From positions 1 through 21,494 of the IMG/VR virus record IMGVR_UViG_3300025168_000798: a stretch of DNA of 21,494 nucleotides; one strand, written 5' to 3'. Below are positions 11,679 to 20,914 of the stretch, piece by piece (position 1 is the first letter of the stretch; each line of letters begins with the position of its first letter). A model generated the notes under the pieces. It was not told the origin of the DNA and did no database searches. It saw only the letters and a program-made list of their open reading frames with translations. This DNA comes from a virus. Both the position numbers and the translations under genes were made by a program.

Positions 11679-14265
11679 AATCTTTGATGCACCTGCGAAT
11701 ATAGCCCCCTCTGGTGGCGGGGGTCGCCGTGCGTCGGAGGGGGATGTCGGCGGTTTTGGTAGAGGTATGGTCGAGTTTGGCGGCGCTATTTCAGATATCA
11801 GTGATATCTTAAAGGTGCGGGAAGATAAGCGTTCTATTACGTCTGCGAGAGCGCAGTTCTCGGAGTTTGAAATTGAATTTAGGAATGAGGAGGCCGAACG
11901 GCGAAGGTTAGCGCCGGTTGGAGCGCCTGGGCATTACGATGCGTCTCAAAAGTTATTTGATGATAAGGTCGGTGATTTTACCTCGAAACTTAACAATGTC
12001 CAGAAATACGCTCTGGGTGAAAGGATAGCTACGGCTAGGACATCGTACCTAGATGGTGCGCGGATTTTTCAAGCGGAGAGTACGGTTAAAGGCGAAATTA
12101 TAGATGTAAAGAAGATCAAGACAGCTTTTGATGGGGATTTGTTTATCGGGGGAACAGACGTAGAAACGGCTATGGAGGAATATGGATCAATACTCAAAGC
12201 CACGACGTTTTCCGCTCAAAGAATAAATAAAGCGCTGGACGATGCTCTACCGGAGTTCCAAGCACAAGTCCTTGCGGGATTGTTAGAACGTCCCGCCGAT
12301 GCGATCCGAATGTTAGAGAGTGGCGAACTGTCGGACTTCAACCCAGAGGCTCTGGCTAAGTTCGAAGGTGAAGCAGTAGCCGCTGTACTAGGCGCGGGGA
12401 AGAAAGCTAAGGAGAGGCGTTACGCCTCGACTCTTGGGAACAACGCTGCGGCTTTCAACCTTGTCAAACAAGGTGGAAGTCTCGCGGATTTGGATAAAGT
12501 GCCCGATCTCAGCACAGAAGTCCGCAATACTATAAGGCGTGCGCTTATAAAACAGAACACCCCGGTTCGCTCACTAAACGAAAAGCTGGATGCCTCAGCT
12601 AGGATTGTGGCGGAATACACGGACCTCGGTATTGCATTGAAGGATGGGAAATATGAATCGTCTGCGGGCCTTGAGGCCCTCTTATCTTTCCAAACCCGCA
12701 TCATTGGACTGGGGATGGAAGGTTTTCTCGGCACTAGTGAAGTCGCTAGGTACAACCGAAACATTGAGCAGATCGTGCAGGGGAGAGTAGGGTCCACTGA
12801 CACAGGCACATTCGGCTTCCCTGGCTTTGATTTCATAAAAGACAACCCTTTCAATGTAGGTAACGAAAAGCTGATAGATCATGTCAAAAAGTACAAGCTT
12901 ACGAGAGCACAACACGCAGAGTTGGCGCGGACATTCAACGATCTCTTAGACGAAAATGGAATTGACCCGAACATCAACAAGGTTGATGGCTACAAAGAGA
13001 GCCGGGACGCATTGGTACTCCGTCTGGTTGATCAGACCATAACTGATTACGTCCATATGACTGTGCCCGCCACACGGGGTATGGCTAAAGTACCAAATCA
13101 CATCGTCGGCGAAGGGGGTGTTACACCCGGTGTGCCGGGGGAAAGCAATGTCAAGTCCAACGTTAAGGTCGGCGATGATGTCATCATAGGCTATGACAAA
13201 AAGACGGGGCAGTACTGGAGAGTGACTAAGGATAAGAACGGAAAGGTCATTGACTCGGACCCGATAACGAAGGACCAAGCTAATGGTATAACCATAGAAG
13301 AGCGTCAGCGGCTCGATGAAGCAGAGCGTCTTGAAAAAGATGAAGCCCAGAGTCTTAAAGATGAAATATACTTAAGAAGTCTAGCAAAACCGGAAGTGCC
13401 GGAAAATGCAAATCCTGACCTAGACCCTGATCCATTACGGTCCCTTACGGCTTTCCCCCCGGCTCCACCCCGCCCGAAAGAGGCGGGAGCGCCGACTCCT
13501 AGTGTAGATGAATCCCAGGTAGGTATACGGTATGGGACGCCTGCCCCACTAAGTCCCGTTACAATAGAATCACTGCCTGATGCAGATACTAATCCTGATA
13601 ATGTAGAGCCTGCTGGACTGAGCAGGGGCAAAGGAGCTTTGGCATTAGCCGAAGTTGTTGCTGACAACATCAAGAAGGCTATGGGTTCTGTAGGAGAAAT
13701 GTTGGATGCCACAGGTGAATCTATCAACAATATATCTATTTTTGGGGACCCCTCAGCTACAGGCCTGACCAGAGGAATTGATAACAACAATCCAGGGAAC
13801 ATTGATAGGACCAATGTCAAGTGGGAAGGTATGGGCGATCAACAGGATGATCCAAGGTTCATCAACTTCTCATCTCCCGAGTACGGAATTAGAGCCATTA
13901 GTAAGGTGTTACAGACCTACAGAGATAAGCACAATCTTAATACAGTGGAGGGGATTATCAGTCGTTGGGCACCTCCCGTAGAGAATGATACAAGTTCTTA
14001 TATCGACCATGTCTCTAGTCTCCTTAATGTGGAACCTGATGAAACTATTGATGTGAAGAATCCTACAATAATGAGGGCATTGATTAAGAGTATTATCAAG
14101 CATGAGAATGGAGTACAGCCCTACACTGATGAACAGATTGACAGCGGATTGGTCCTGTCGGGGATTGCAGCGGGAAAGATTGATCTAAAAACGGGTGCGT
14201 TCACCCAACATGCGAGACAGCTGCTATCGGGCGCAACCCCGCCCCCCCGGCCAGGGAATAGCTAA
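11671..14265 (+). CDS. Internal virion protein with C-terminal murein-hydrolase (NNNPGNI) domain
   Basis: The predicted protein has 864 aa and occupies the T7 gp15 slot. Residues 1-480 are mostly helical and charged, without recognised enzyme motifs. Residues 490-690 are a low-complexity linker with Pro/Asp-rich and coiled-coil stretches (RQRLDEAERLEKDEAQSLKDE, PPAPPRPKEAG). From about residue 698 comes a domain opening LTRGIDNNNPGNI, then YGIRAISKVLQTYRDKH, RWAPPVEND.SSYIDHVSS (about 765) and HENGVQPYTDEQID (811-824). These are marks of a phage virion peptidoglycan hydrolase family often annotated structural protein P5. The protein probably degrades the cell wall locally during DNA ejection. 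In T7 the equivalent lytic activity sits at the N-terminus of gp16, so here it has a different host protein. The hydrolase-coding part is somewhat AT-richer than the start of the gene. Confidence 0.82.
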   Translation: MPKIFDAPANIAPSGGGGRRASEGDVGGFGRGMVEFGGAISDISDILKVREDKRSITSARAQFSEFEIEFRNEEAERRRLAPVGAPGHYDASQKLFDDKVGDFTSKLNNVQKYALGERIATARTSYLDGARIFQAESTVKGEIIDVKKIKTAFDGDLFIGGTDVETAMEEYGSILKATTFSAQRINKALDDALPEFQAQVLAGLLERPADAIRMLESGELSDFNPEALAKFEGEAVAAVLGAGKKAKERRYASTLGNNAAAFNLVKQGGSLADLDKVPDLSTEVRNTIRRALIKQNTPVRSLNEKLDASARIVAEYTDLGIALKDGKYESSAGLEALLSFQTRIIGLGMEGFLGTSEVARYNRNIEQIVQGRVGSTDTGTFGFPGFDFIKDNPFNVGNEKLIDHVKKYKLTRAQHAELARTFNDLLDENGIDPNINKVDGYKESRDALVLRLVDQTITDYVHMTVPATRGMAKVPNHIVGEGGVTPGVPGESNVKSNVKVGDDVIIGYDKKTGQYWRVTKDKNGKVIDSDPITKDQANGITIEERQRLDEAERLEKDEAQSLKDEIYLRSLAKPEVPENANPDLDPDPLRSLTAFPPAPPRPKEAGAPTPSVDESQVGIRYGTPAPLSPVTIESLPDADTNPDNVEPAGLSRGKGALALAEVVADNIKKAMGSVGEMLDATGESINNISIFGDPSATGLTRGIDNNNPGNIDRTNVKWEGMGDQQDDPRFINFSSPEYGIRAISKVLQTYRDKHNLNTVEGIISRWAPPVENDTSSYIDHVSSLLNVEPDETIDVKNPTIMRALIKSIIKHENGVQPYTDEQIDSGLVLSGIAAGKIDLKTGAFTQHARQLLSGATPPPRPGNS

Positions 14266-14266
14266 T

Positions 14267-17200
14267 ATGGCTACCGCCCCCGTATTCAACCCCGATGATT
14301 TCGAGGCACTGTCCCCACCTACGATCCCATTGGCAGATGTGGACAATGGTAGCGGGGTGCCCACGTTCAACCCTGAGAACTTCATACCTTCAGGGTTACC
14401 CAATGAGAAGATACTGAATGAAGACAACGGCTCGGTGTACGAGGCACCCTTCGGCACTATGGCCAGGATAAGCGATCTTGCTACTAGAGGATTTAGAAGG
14501 GGCGACATCGAAACTCAGATCAGCAAGTTGAACTGGGAGTTGTTCATAGGTAACGACACACCTTTCATCAATGAAAGTATAGCACAGCTACGAGAGTCCA
14601 GCCCGAAGCCTATGGAAACACAAAACTTCTTTGAGGATATGGTGAGAGGGTCTTCGGAAGTTATACCTTTTATGAAAGATATATTACAGAAATCGGCACT
14701 TCGTGCAGGGCAAGGCGGTATCGGTTTCGGAACGGCAGGGTTGGCGTTCATGGGCGTAGGAGCGATCCCTGGCTTTTTCGGTGGCCTGAAAGCAGGTGCG
14801 ATTACTGGTATGGCAGAGCAGACGTTCATACTTGAGGTGGGCGAGCTTTATGGTGAGATTAAAGAGTTCACGGATATCAATGGTAAAAAGATAGAGCCGA
14901 TGGCTGCTCGAATTGGTGCGGTAATGGGGGGAGCAGCGTCAGCGAGTCTAGAGTTTGTGCCTATTGCGCTAATAGCTAAGTTAGTCCCTGGCAGTGAGAA
15001 CGTGATCGGTAAATTGGCGACCAAAGGTTTACAGTTTCTAAGGATACCCACGGGTAAAACAGCATTCAGAAAATTCCTATTCAACATATCTACGTTAGTA
15101 GCTGCCGAGGCATCAGCAGAGGGCGGTCAGGAATTTGCTAAGATTGCGGCGGGCGAGGTGACCAAGTTGTTTGCAGAAGGGGAATTTGAACCCATCAGTA
15201 CAACGGAAGCGCTGGACCGTGTAGGCGACGCCGTTGTCGGGGCACTAACGGCCATGCCCCTTATCGCGGTGGGTTTCTCCGCGCCGAGGCTGGCGGTTGA
15301 TGTAGCGCAAGACCGTAGGGCAAATAATATACCCCCCAATCCAAAAGGAGAACTGCTCAAGGATGTTACTAATAAAACGATAGACAGCGTTACAGCTAAG
15401 TTACGCGAAGCCCCGGTGTCGCCTGACCTGAAGACGTACCAAGTGAGTAACTTGAACGCTCAAGAGAAAGAGGCATTAGCAAAGGTTGGGGTTGAGATCG
15501 CGGACAATGGTGTCATCGTCGCGGAAGACGCAGAACTAATCGCCGCCGAGAGTATGCGGCGTACAGACTTCTACCAGAAGCAATTTGCTGAACAGAATAA
15601 GGTCGCTGATAAAGGTGAAGCTGCCGCGTTGAGGAAGGTCGCAAGGGGCCGCATTAGGGAGATTGACAAGGTAGTAGATACCTTGGATCAACGCATTGTC
15701 GATACTATGGAGACAATAGACGTAAGGAAGGCAGAAGGGAAACCAGTGAAGGCGCTGGACAATCGGGTCAACTCCCTGCTGAAGACTCGTGAGATACTGG
15801 ACGAAGAACGCGCCAATCTATTAACCGCATCCACCCCCTTGGCTAAGACCCGTGAAGCGCTGAAAGCCCTAGATAAACCCGTAGAATTAAAGGGTGTCGA
15901 ACTGCTCCGTGCCGAGCGCCGCACAGCTAAAGCGCGGGCGCGGGCGTTGGAAAAGGGTGTTCGCGAGGGGCTACGTTTGGCTAAAACAGATGTCAAAGCC
16001 GCGCAGTCCGCCGTAATAGATGTCATTAATCAATCTGATTTGAAGCCTGAAGATAAAGCTAAGTTCTTAATAGCTATACGAAACGTACAGACGGCGGAGC
16101 AGTTCCAACGGGCGTTACCGAAGTTACAGAACCGGATCAATAAGTTGGTCACCGCAGCCCGACGTGAGAAGGTTACGGCTAAGTTGAAGAGAGTACTTAA
16201 ACGGACGGTGGTGAAGGGCCACAAAGGTAAGTTTGGGCCGGATGTGCAGAAGGTTCTGGACGTAGCTCGTGAGGCCTTCAGTCTAACAAAAGACGCTGCC
16301 ATTCAGAGACTGAAAATCCGTGCGGGTAACGGTACGACGGATATACCCACCCCTGTCGAAGCCTTGGAAAATAGACTCCTCGCGGCAAAGGCAGACCCCA
16401 CTAGTGTTGATGTGGCGCAACTCGAACAGCTACTTGACACCGTTACCTCTCTGATTGAAGAGGGCAAGTCAATACTGGCAGGTGATGTTCTAGCCAAACA
16501 GGAAGAAAGCGCCGCCCAGCGCACGGAGCTTCTAAGCCTCATCGGCGCTGAACGTGTAGAGACACCGCAACAGCGTAACAGGCGTGAGAAGGTTACGAAG
16601 GTTGAAGTTGAGATGTTCATCGGCCCAAGTGGAGCGTGGTGGAATAAACTGCGAAGGGTCATGCGCTCCAGTGATAAAGCCCGCGTAGACGCCATGACTA
16701 ACAAGCTGACACTGTTCGATGAGAACCGGGCATTTGACCGGGGTAAAAAATCGTCTGTCGAGCGTTTCACAGAACTCATGCTACGGGCTATGAATACAAC
16801 ATCTGAGCGGGCGTTGCTCAAGCAATTACAAATTGATGAGACAGTAGAACTGAACCTTGGAGCGTATCTCCACTCTGATGGTGTTGTCCGCAACATTGAG
16901 GTTCGGACCCGTGCACAGTTGCGTAAACGGATGATGGAGTTGAAAGCCCCTGACCTGCGGTTAAGTATGAAGTCGGAAAAAAGTAACGCATACACTGACG
17001 AGATAATAACGGCACTCGAAGACCAGATGACAGAGCTTGATTGGCGTATGGTTAATGCACAGCTTGAATTTTACGAGGGATACTACCAGCGTATCAACGA
17101 AGTTTATGAAAGAGTTTACGGGTACTCGCTGCCTAAGTTAGAGTTTTACAGCCCAATCAAACGTAGGACCGACGATACAGGCACCCAAGATGAATTTATG

Positions 17201-18574
17201 AAAGGTATCCTCTATCGCGGTGGTGTCGCGCCGGGGAGCCTCAAGAATAGGGAGCCTACCGTGCGCCCTATTAGTGAGATTGGTGATTTCACGGCGATGC
17301 AATCTCACATCAGCGAGATGGAATACTTCATCGCGTATAGTGAGAAGACACAACAGTTAAACCAAGTAGTTGGGCATCCCGATGTCCTGCAACGCATAGA
17401 GCGGGCGCATGGTAAAGATTTATTGAAGACCATACGCAGAGATTTGGATATGTTCTCGAAGCGTGGGGTCCAGAACTCCATCACAGGTACGCAAATTTTC
17501 GAGACTTTGATGCGTAACTTCTCCTTCGCCCAACTTGGATTGAAACCCCAGATTGGGTTAAAGCAGTTAGCATCGTTTGCTGCGTTTGCTGAAGATGTGA
17601 AATCTAAAGACTTCGTAGAGGGGATGGTTAAGTTTGCAGCAAACCCAAGGGCTGCGCTACGAGAATTGAACGAGAGTGAGTTCTTCAGAAATCGTGGTCT
17701 AAACATTGACCGGGATTATCAGGCGATACTTACGGACAAGTCGTTCTTCAACGTCGTGGGTAAACGCCCAACGATCACGAAGATGATTATGGTCTACATC
17801 AGATTTGGTGATAAGGCCGCTATTGCGCTAGGTGGCTACGGGCACTACCACGCCCGGCTCAAACAGAATGGTGGGGATAAGGCGGCTGCGCTGGAGAATG
17901 TAGAGAGACTATCCGTCAACACCCAGCAGTCTCCTGATGTGGATCAGTTGTCAGAATGGCAAAGGCAGAACGTATTTACTAGGATTATGACGCAGTTCAT
18001 GTCTTCTGCAAACGCACTAGCCCGCGCAGAATATGCCGCAATTGTGGACAATTCGTATGGGCGTCTTAGTCGGAAAGAGTTCGCAAAGCGTATGTTTGTG
18101 CTACACATATTCATACCAAACATGATCCAGTTCGTTGCCAACGGCTTCAACTGGGAGAACGAGGACCAGCTTCGGGCGTCCATACTGGGTTCTCTGAACG
18201 GGGTGTTCGCGTTTGGTACTGCGATTGACACTATCTCCCGTTTAGTTGTGTCTGGAACCGACGCTGTGCATGACTTATCCAACCGCAACCCGTTGGATTT
18301 TATAGTGGATATGGGATTAGCGATTGCTGATTTTGCGAAGAATGGTATATCCGCAGAAGACTGGCTCGATGGGAGCCGAGCTTTAGACCTCGCCCTACAA
18401 AGCATCAGCGCAGTGACTGGCGCTCCTGTAAAGACTGTGGTTAGTGAAGTTCGGGGAGCTATCCATATATCGGATGGGGTTAATTACGGCAGCGTTGACG
18501 ACATCATTCGAGGTCTTGCAGAAGTCACAGGGTACTCAACGTATATCATTGACGAAAAGATACTCGCGCAATGA
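14267..18574 (+). CDS. Giant internal virion / DNA ejection protein (T7 gp16-position)
   Basis: The predicted protein has 1435 aa; T7 gp16 has about 1318. The frame is open from 14195, but ATG 14267 is chosen because AGGGAA lies at 14253-14258, the preceding gene stops at 14265, and the upstream 24 residues are an overlapping-frame reading of that gene. Three Gly/Ala-rich hydrophobic segments (about residues 147-185, 212-241 and 322-339) could insert into or cross the inner membrane. A long charged helical region (about 440-690, many RE, KA and LDK patterns) is probably coiled coil. The C-terminus (about 1085-1330: FSFAQLGLKPQIGLKQLAS, KAAIALGGYGHYHARLK, NTQQSPDVDQLSEWQRQNVF, FIPNMIQFVANGF) is the conserved end of the large phage ejection or polyvalent proteins. 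No transglycosylase domain is seen; that activity lies in the previous gene. Confidence 0.82.
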   Translation: MATAPVFNPDDFEALSPPTIPLADVDNGSGVPTFNPENFIPSGLPNEKILNEDNGSVYEAPFGTMARISDLATRGFRRGDIETQISKLNWELFIGNDTPFINESIAQLRESSPKPMETQNFFEDMVRGSSEVIPFMKDILQKSALRAGQGGIGFGTAGLAFMGVGAIPGFFGGLKAGAITGMAEQTFILEVGELYGEIKEFTDINGKKIEPMAARIGAVMGGAASASLEFVPIALIAKLVPGSENVIGKLATKGLQFLRIPTGKTAFRKFLFNISTLVAAEASAEGGQEFAKIAAGEVTKLFAEGEFEPISTTEALDRVGDAVVGALTAMPLIAVGFSAPRLAVDVAQDRRANNIPPNPKGELLKDVTNKTIDSVTAKLREAPVSPDLKTYQVSNLNAQEKEALAKVGVEIADNGVIVAEDAELIAAESMRRTDFYQKQFAEQNKVADKGEAAALRKVARGRIREIDKVVDTLDQRIVDTMETIDVRKAEGKPVKALDNRVNSLLKTREILDEERANLLTASTPLAKTREALKALDKPVELKGVELLRAERRTAKARARALEKGVREGLRLAKTDVKAAQSAVIDVINQSDLKPEDKAKFLIAIRNVQTAEQFQRALPKLQNRINKLVTAARREKVTAKLKRVLKRTVVKGHKGKFGPDVQKVLDVAREAFSLTKDAAIQRLKIRAGNGTTDIPTPVEALENRLLAAKADPTSVDVAQLEQLLDTVTSLIEEGKSILAGDVLAKQEESAAQRTELLSLIGAERVETPQQRNRREKVTKVEVEMFIGPSGAWWNKLRRVMRSSDKARVDAMTNKLTLFDENRAFDRGKKSSVERFTELMLRAMNTTSERALLKQLQIDETVELNLGAYLHSDGVVRNIEVRTRAQLRKRMMELKAPDLRLSMKSEKSNAYTDEIITALEDQMTELDWRMVNAQLEFYEGYYQRINEVYERVYGYSLPKLEFYSPIKRRTDDTGTQDEFMKGILYRGGVAPGSLKNREPTVRPISEIGDFTAMQSHISEMEYFIAYSEKTQQLNQVVGHPDVLQRIERAHGKDLLKTIRRDLDMFSKRGVQNSITGTQIFETLMRNFSFAQLGLKPQIGLKQLASFAAFAEDVKSKDFVEGMVKFAANPRAALRELNESEFFRNRGLNIDRDYQAILTDKSFFNVVGKRPTITKMIMVYIRFGDKAAIALGGYGHYHARLKQNGGDKAAALENVERLSVNTQQSPDVDQLSEWQRQNVFTRIMTQFMSSANALARAEYAAIVDNSYGRLSRKEFAKRMFVLHIFIPNMIQFVANGFNWENEDQLRASILGSLNGVFAFGTAIDTISRLVVSGTDAVHDLSNRNPLDFIVDMGLAIADFAKNGISAEDWLDGSRALDLALQSISAVTGAPVKTVVSEVRGAIHISDGVNYGSVDDIIRGLAEVTGYSTYIIDEKILAQ

Positions 18575-18617
18575 AGGCTTAATTGTTATATTCGCAACAC
18601 CATAAGGGATAAAGACG

Positions 18618-20903
18618 ATGGCGATAAGTTCAACAGCTAATCGGTCCAGCACAGCCGGGGACGGCTCCGCCACAGCGTTCACGTTCCCGTACCTGTTCTT
18701 CGCCGCAGACGACCTCAAGGTCATCTTGGTGGTAGACAGCACAGGGGTTGAGACGACAAAGACCCTGACCACCCATTATACTGTAACAGGTGCGGGTATA
18801 GCGGCTGGCGGTACGGTGACGATGGGGTCGGCCCCCGCCTCTGGCGAGACGCTGGTCATTATCCGTGAGGAACAGTTCACCCAAGGTCTTGACCTCGTTG
18901 AGAACGATCCCTTTCCCTCTGATCTCGTTGAGCAACAGCTTGATACGCTGACGATGTTGGCGCAGCAGGTGAATACTGAGGTCGGTCGGTCGGTTAAGTT
19001 GTCGGATGGTGACACTACTGGTGCCAACACAACACTCGCCACCCCTGTTGCTAACGCTTATCTCCTCTGGGATGCTACGGGTCTGGCCCTGACTAGCTCA
19101 ATCGACTCTGCGGGTCAGTACCTCGGCAGCAACGGCACAGTGTCACTTCCCTTCTATTCATTCTCCTCTGACCCTGACAGCGGCTTCTACCGGATAGGTG
19201 CTAACAATATAGGGTTGACCCTAAACGGGGCTAAAGTTGTCGATTACAACACCAGTGGAATGAACGGTGCTATTGGTGCTACCACCGCAGCAACGGGCGC
19301 TTTCACTACTCTCGCGGCAAGTGGCACAGGAGCTATAACTGGCGTCCTGACTATGGGCGGAGATGTTGTATCAGACACCGATAGTACCGACAGCCTTGGC
19401 ACGACGGGCGTTCGCTGGCTCAAGGCATGGGTAGATAGTATTCAGACCACCGCCGATGTCGATGTGGGCGCTAACCTGACCATCGCCGGTAATCTCACAG
19501 TCAATGGTACAACTGTTACCAATGATGCGACCAACACTGTCATCAAAGACCCGCTGATTGAATTAAATAGCGGTGCTGGTAGCAATGCCAACGACCTCGG
19601 CCTTATCATGGAGCGGGGATCGACTGGCAATAACGCTGTAATTCTCTGGGACGAGAGTGGTGACTTCTTTACGGTTGGAACGACAACCGCAACGGCTGAT
19701 GCCACTGGCAATATGACGTATGCGTTTGCACCGTTTAAGTGCTCCACGCTGACTGCTACGGCTGGAACATTGGCTGGCTTAACCTCAATCGCCATGTCGG
19801 CTGGCGCTACATTGACCGCTGGCTTCCTTGACGAAGACGCTATGGGATCGAATAGCGCGGTGGCTGGTGTCACACAGCAGTCAGTCAAAGCATACGTCGA
19901 TAACAATGCACCAGAGAATGGCGTCAAGTTCGCTTTTGAGACCGCTACCACTGACACCGACCAAGGTGTTGGGAAGGTCTGGCTAAATCACGCCACGCCG
20001 TCGAGCGCAACAGTCCTTTATATTGATGATGTCGAGGCTGGGTCTGTTAGCGTCAATGCTTGGGTAGACACTTGGGATGATGTCACGAATGCCGTGGCAA
20101 GGGGCATGATCTACATTGCGTCCTACGGTGCGACCAACGCCATTCTAGTTTACAAGGTGACGGGCGCGGTCACGTCAGCATCCACTTACTCCAAGGTAGC
20201 AGTCACTCACGTTCTGACTGTTGGAACAATCTCTGACGGTGATGCTATTGGGTTGACGTTCATACCGGCTGGTGAGGATGGTGATGTTCCCGATGCTGCA
20301 TCCGCAACTGCCTCGGGTATTGTCGAACTAGCTACGAGTGCAGAGGTCACAACTGGGACTGATACTGTACGGGCGATCACACCTGCGGGATTACATGCTG
20401 GTTTAGCAGGTCTAACCGACACGGTCATCACTGCCTCTGATACTATCATATTTGCTGATGCCACTGATTCTAATAATCTCAAAGAAGATACGGTCCAAGG
20501 TATAATTGACCTCGCTGGTGGTTCTAATATCGTCTTAACAAACGCCCAGCAGACGTTCACAAAATCACAAGTGCCGTCTACTTACACTGCTGCGCTGGCG
20601 GCAACGTCCGGCGTCTTGGACTATGACACTTATACTAACTTCATCATTACCCTTGCATCTGGGTCTAACACACTAGCCGCGCCAACCACTGAAGCCAGCC
20701 AAGTTGGACAATGCGGGACTATCATATTTATCCAGCCATCTAGCTCTAGCGCAGGGACTGTATCGCTACACGGGGATTACGAGACAGCGGCTGCTGCTGG
20801 CCTGACAGTCTCTAGTGCTAATAATGACTATGACGTCGTCCCGTACATTATTAAGGCCGATAATTCTATCTTACTTGGCACCCCACAACTGAACTTCGGG
20901 TAG
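18618..20903 (+). CDS. Tail fibre protein (T7 gp17-type anchor)
   Basis: The predicted protein has 761 aa. Residues 1-130 match the T7 tail-fibre N-terminal anchor pattern: FTFPYLFFAADDLKVILV, HYTVTGAGIAAGGTVTM, PASGETLVIIRE, FPSDLVEQQLDTLTMLAQQ. This end attaches to the tail. The shaft holds modules common in aquatic phage fibres: DPDSGFYRIGANNIGLTLNG (185-204), NLTVNGTTVT to LNSGAGSNANDLGLIMERG (292-334), VAGVTQQSVKAYVDNN (415-430), a beta domain VKFAFETATTDTDQGVGKVWLN (436-457), and GIVELATSAEVTTGTDTVRAITPAGL (567-592) of the phage fibre/collar repeat type. The C-terminal domain (about 645-761) probably binds the receptor. AAGGGA at 18604-18609 is the ribosome binding site. The 43-base gap before it contains no terminator I can see. 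No chaperone domain is evident. Confidence 0.9.
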   Translation: MAISSTANRSSTAGDGSATAFTFPYLFFAADDLKVILVVDSTGVETTKTLTTHYTVTGAGIAAGGTVTMGSAPASGETLVIIREEQFTQGLDLVENDPFPSDLVEQQLDTLTMLAQQVNTEVGRSVKLSDGDTTGANTTLATPVANAYLLWDATGLALTSSIDSAGQYLGSNGTVSLPFYSFSSDPDSGFYRIGANNIGLTLNGAKVVDYNTSGMNGAIGATTAATGAFTTLAASGTGAITGVLTMGGDVVSDTDSTDSLGTTGVRWLKAWVDSIQTTADVDVGANLTIAGNLTVNGTTVTNDATNTVIKDPLIELNSGAGSNANDLGLIMERGSTGNNAVILWDESGDFFTVGTTTATADATGNMTYAFAPFKCSTLTATAGTLAGLTSIAMSAGATLTAGFLDEDAMGSNSAVAGVTQQSVKAYVDNNAPENGVKFAFETATTDTDQGVGKVWLNHATPSSATVLYIDDVEAGSVSVNAWVDTWDDVTNAVARGMIYIASYGATNAILVYKVTGAVTSASTYSKVAVTHVLTVGTISDGDAIGLTFIPAGEDGDVPDAASATASGIVELATSAEVTTGTDTVRAITPAGLHAGLAGLTDTVITASDTIIFADATDSNNLKEDTVQGIIDLAGGSNIVLTNAQQTFTKSQVPSTYTAALAATSGVLDYDTYTNFIITLASGSNTLAAPTTEASQVGQCGTIIFIQPSSSSAGTVSLHGDYETAAAAGLTVSSANNDYDVVPYIIKADNSILLGTPQLNFG

Positions 20904-20914
20904 GAGTAAGATAT

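Noticed and set aside
14195-14266. 24-residue N-terminal extension of the giant ejection protein
   Set aside because: Overlaps the hydrolase gene in another frame. ATG 14267 has its own ribosome binding site and follows the previous stop directly.
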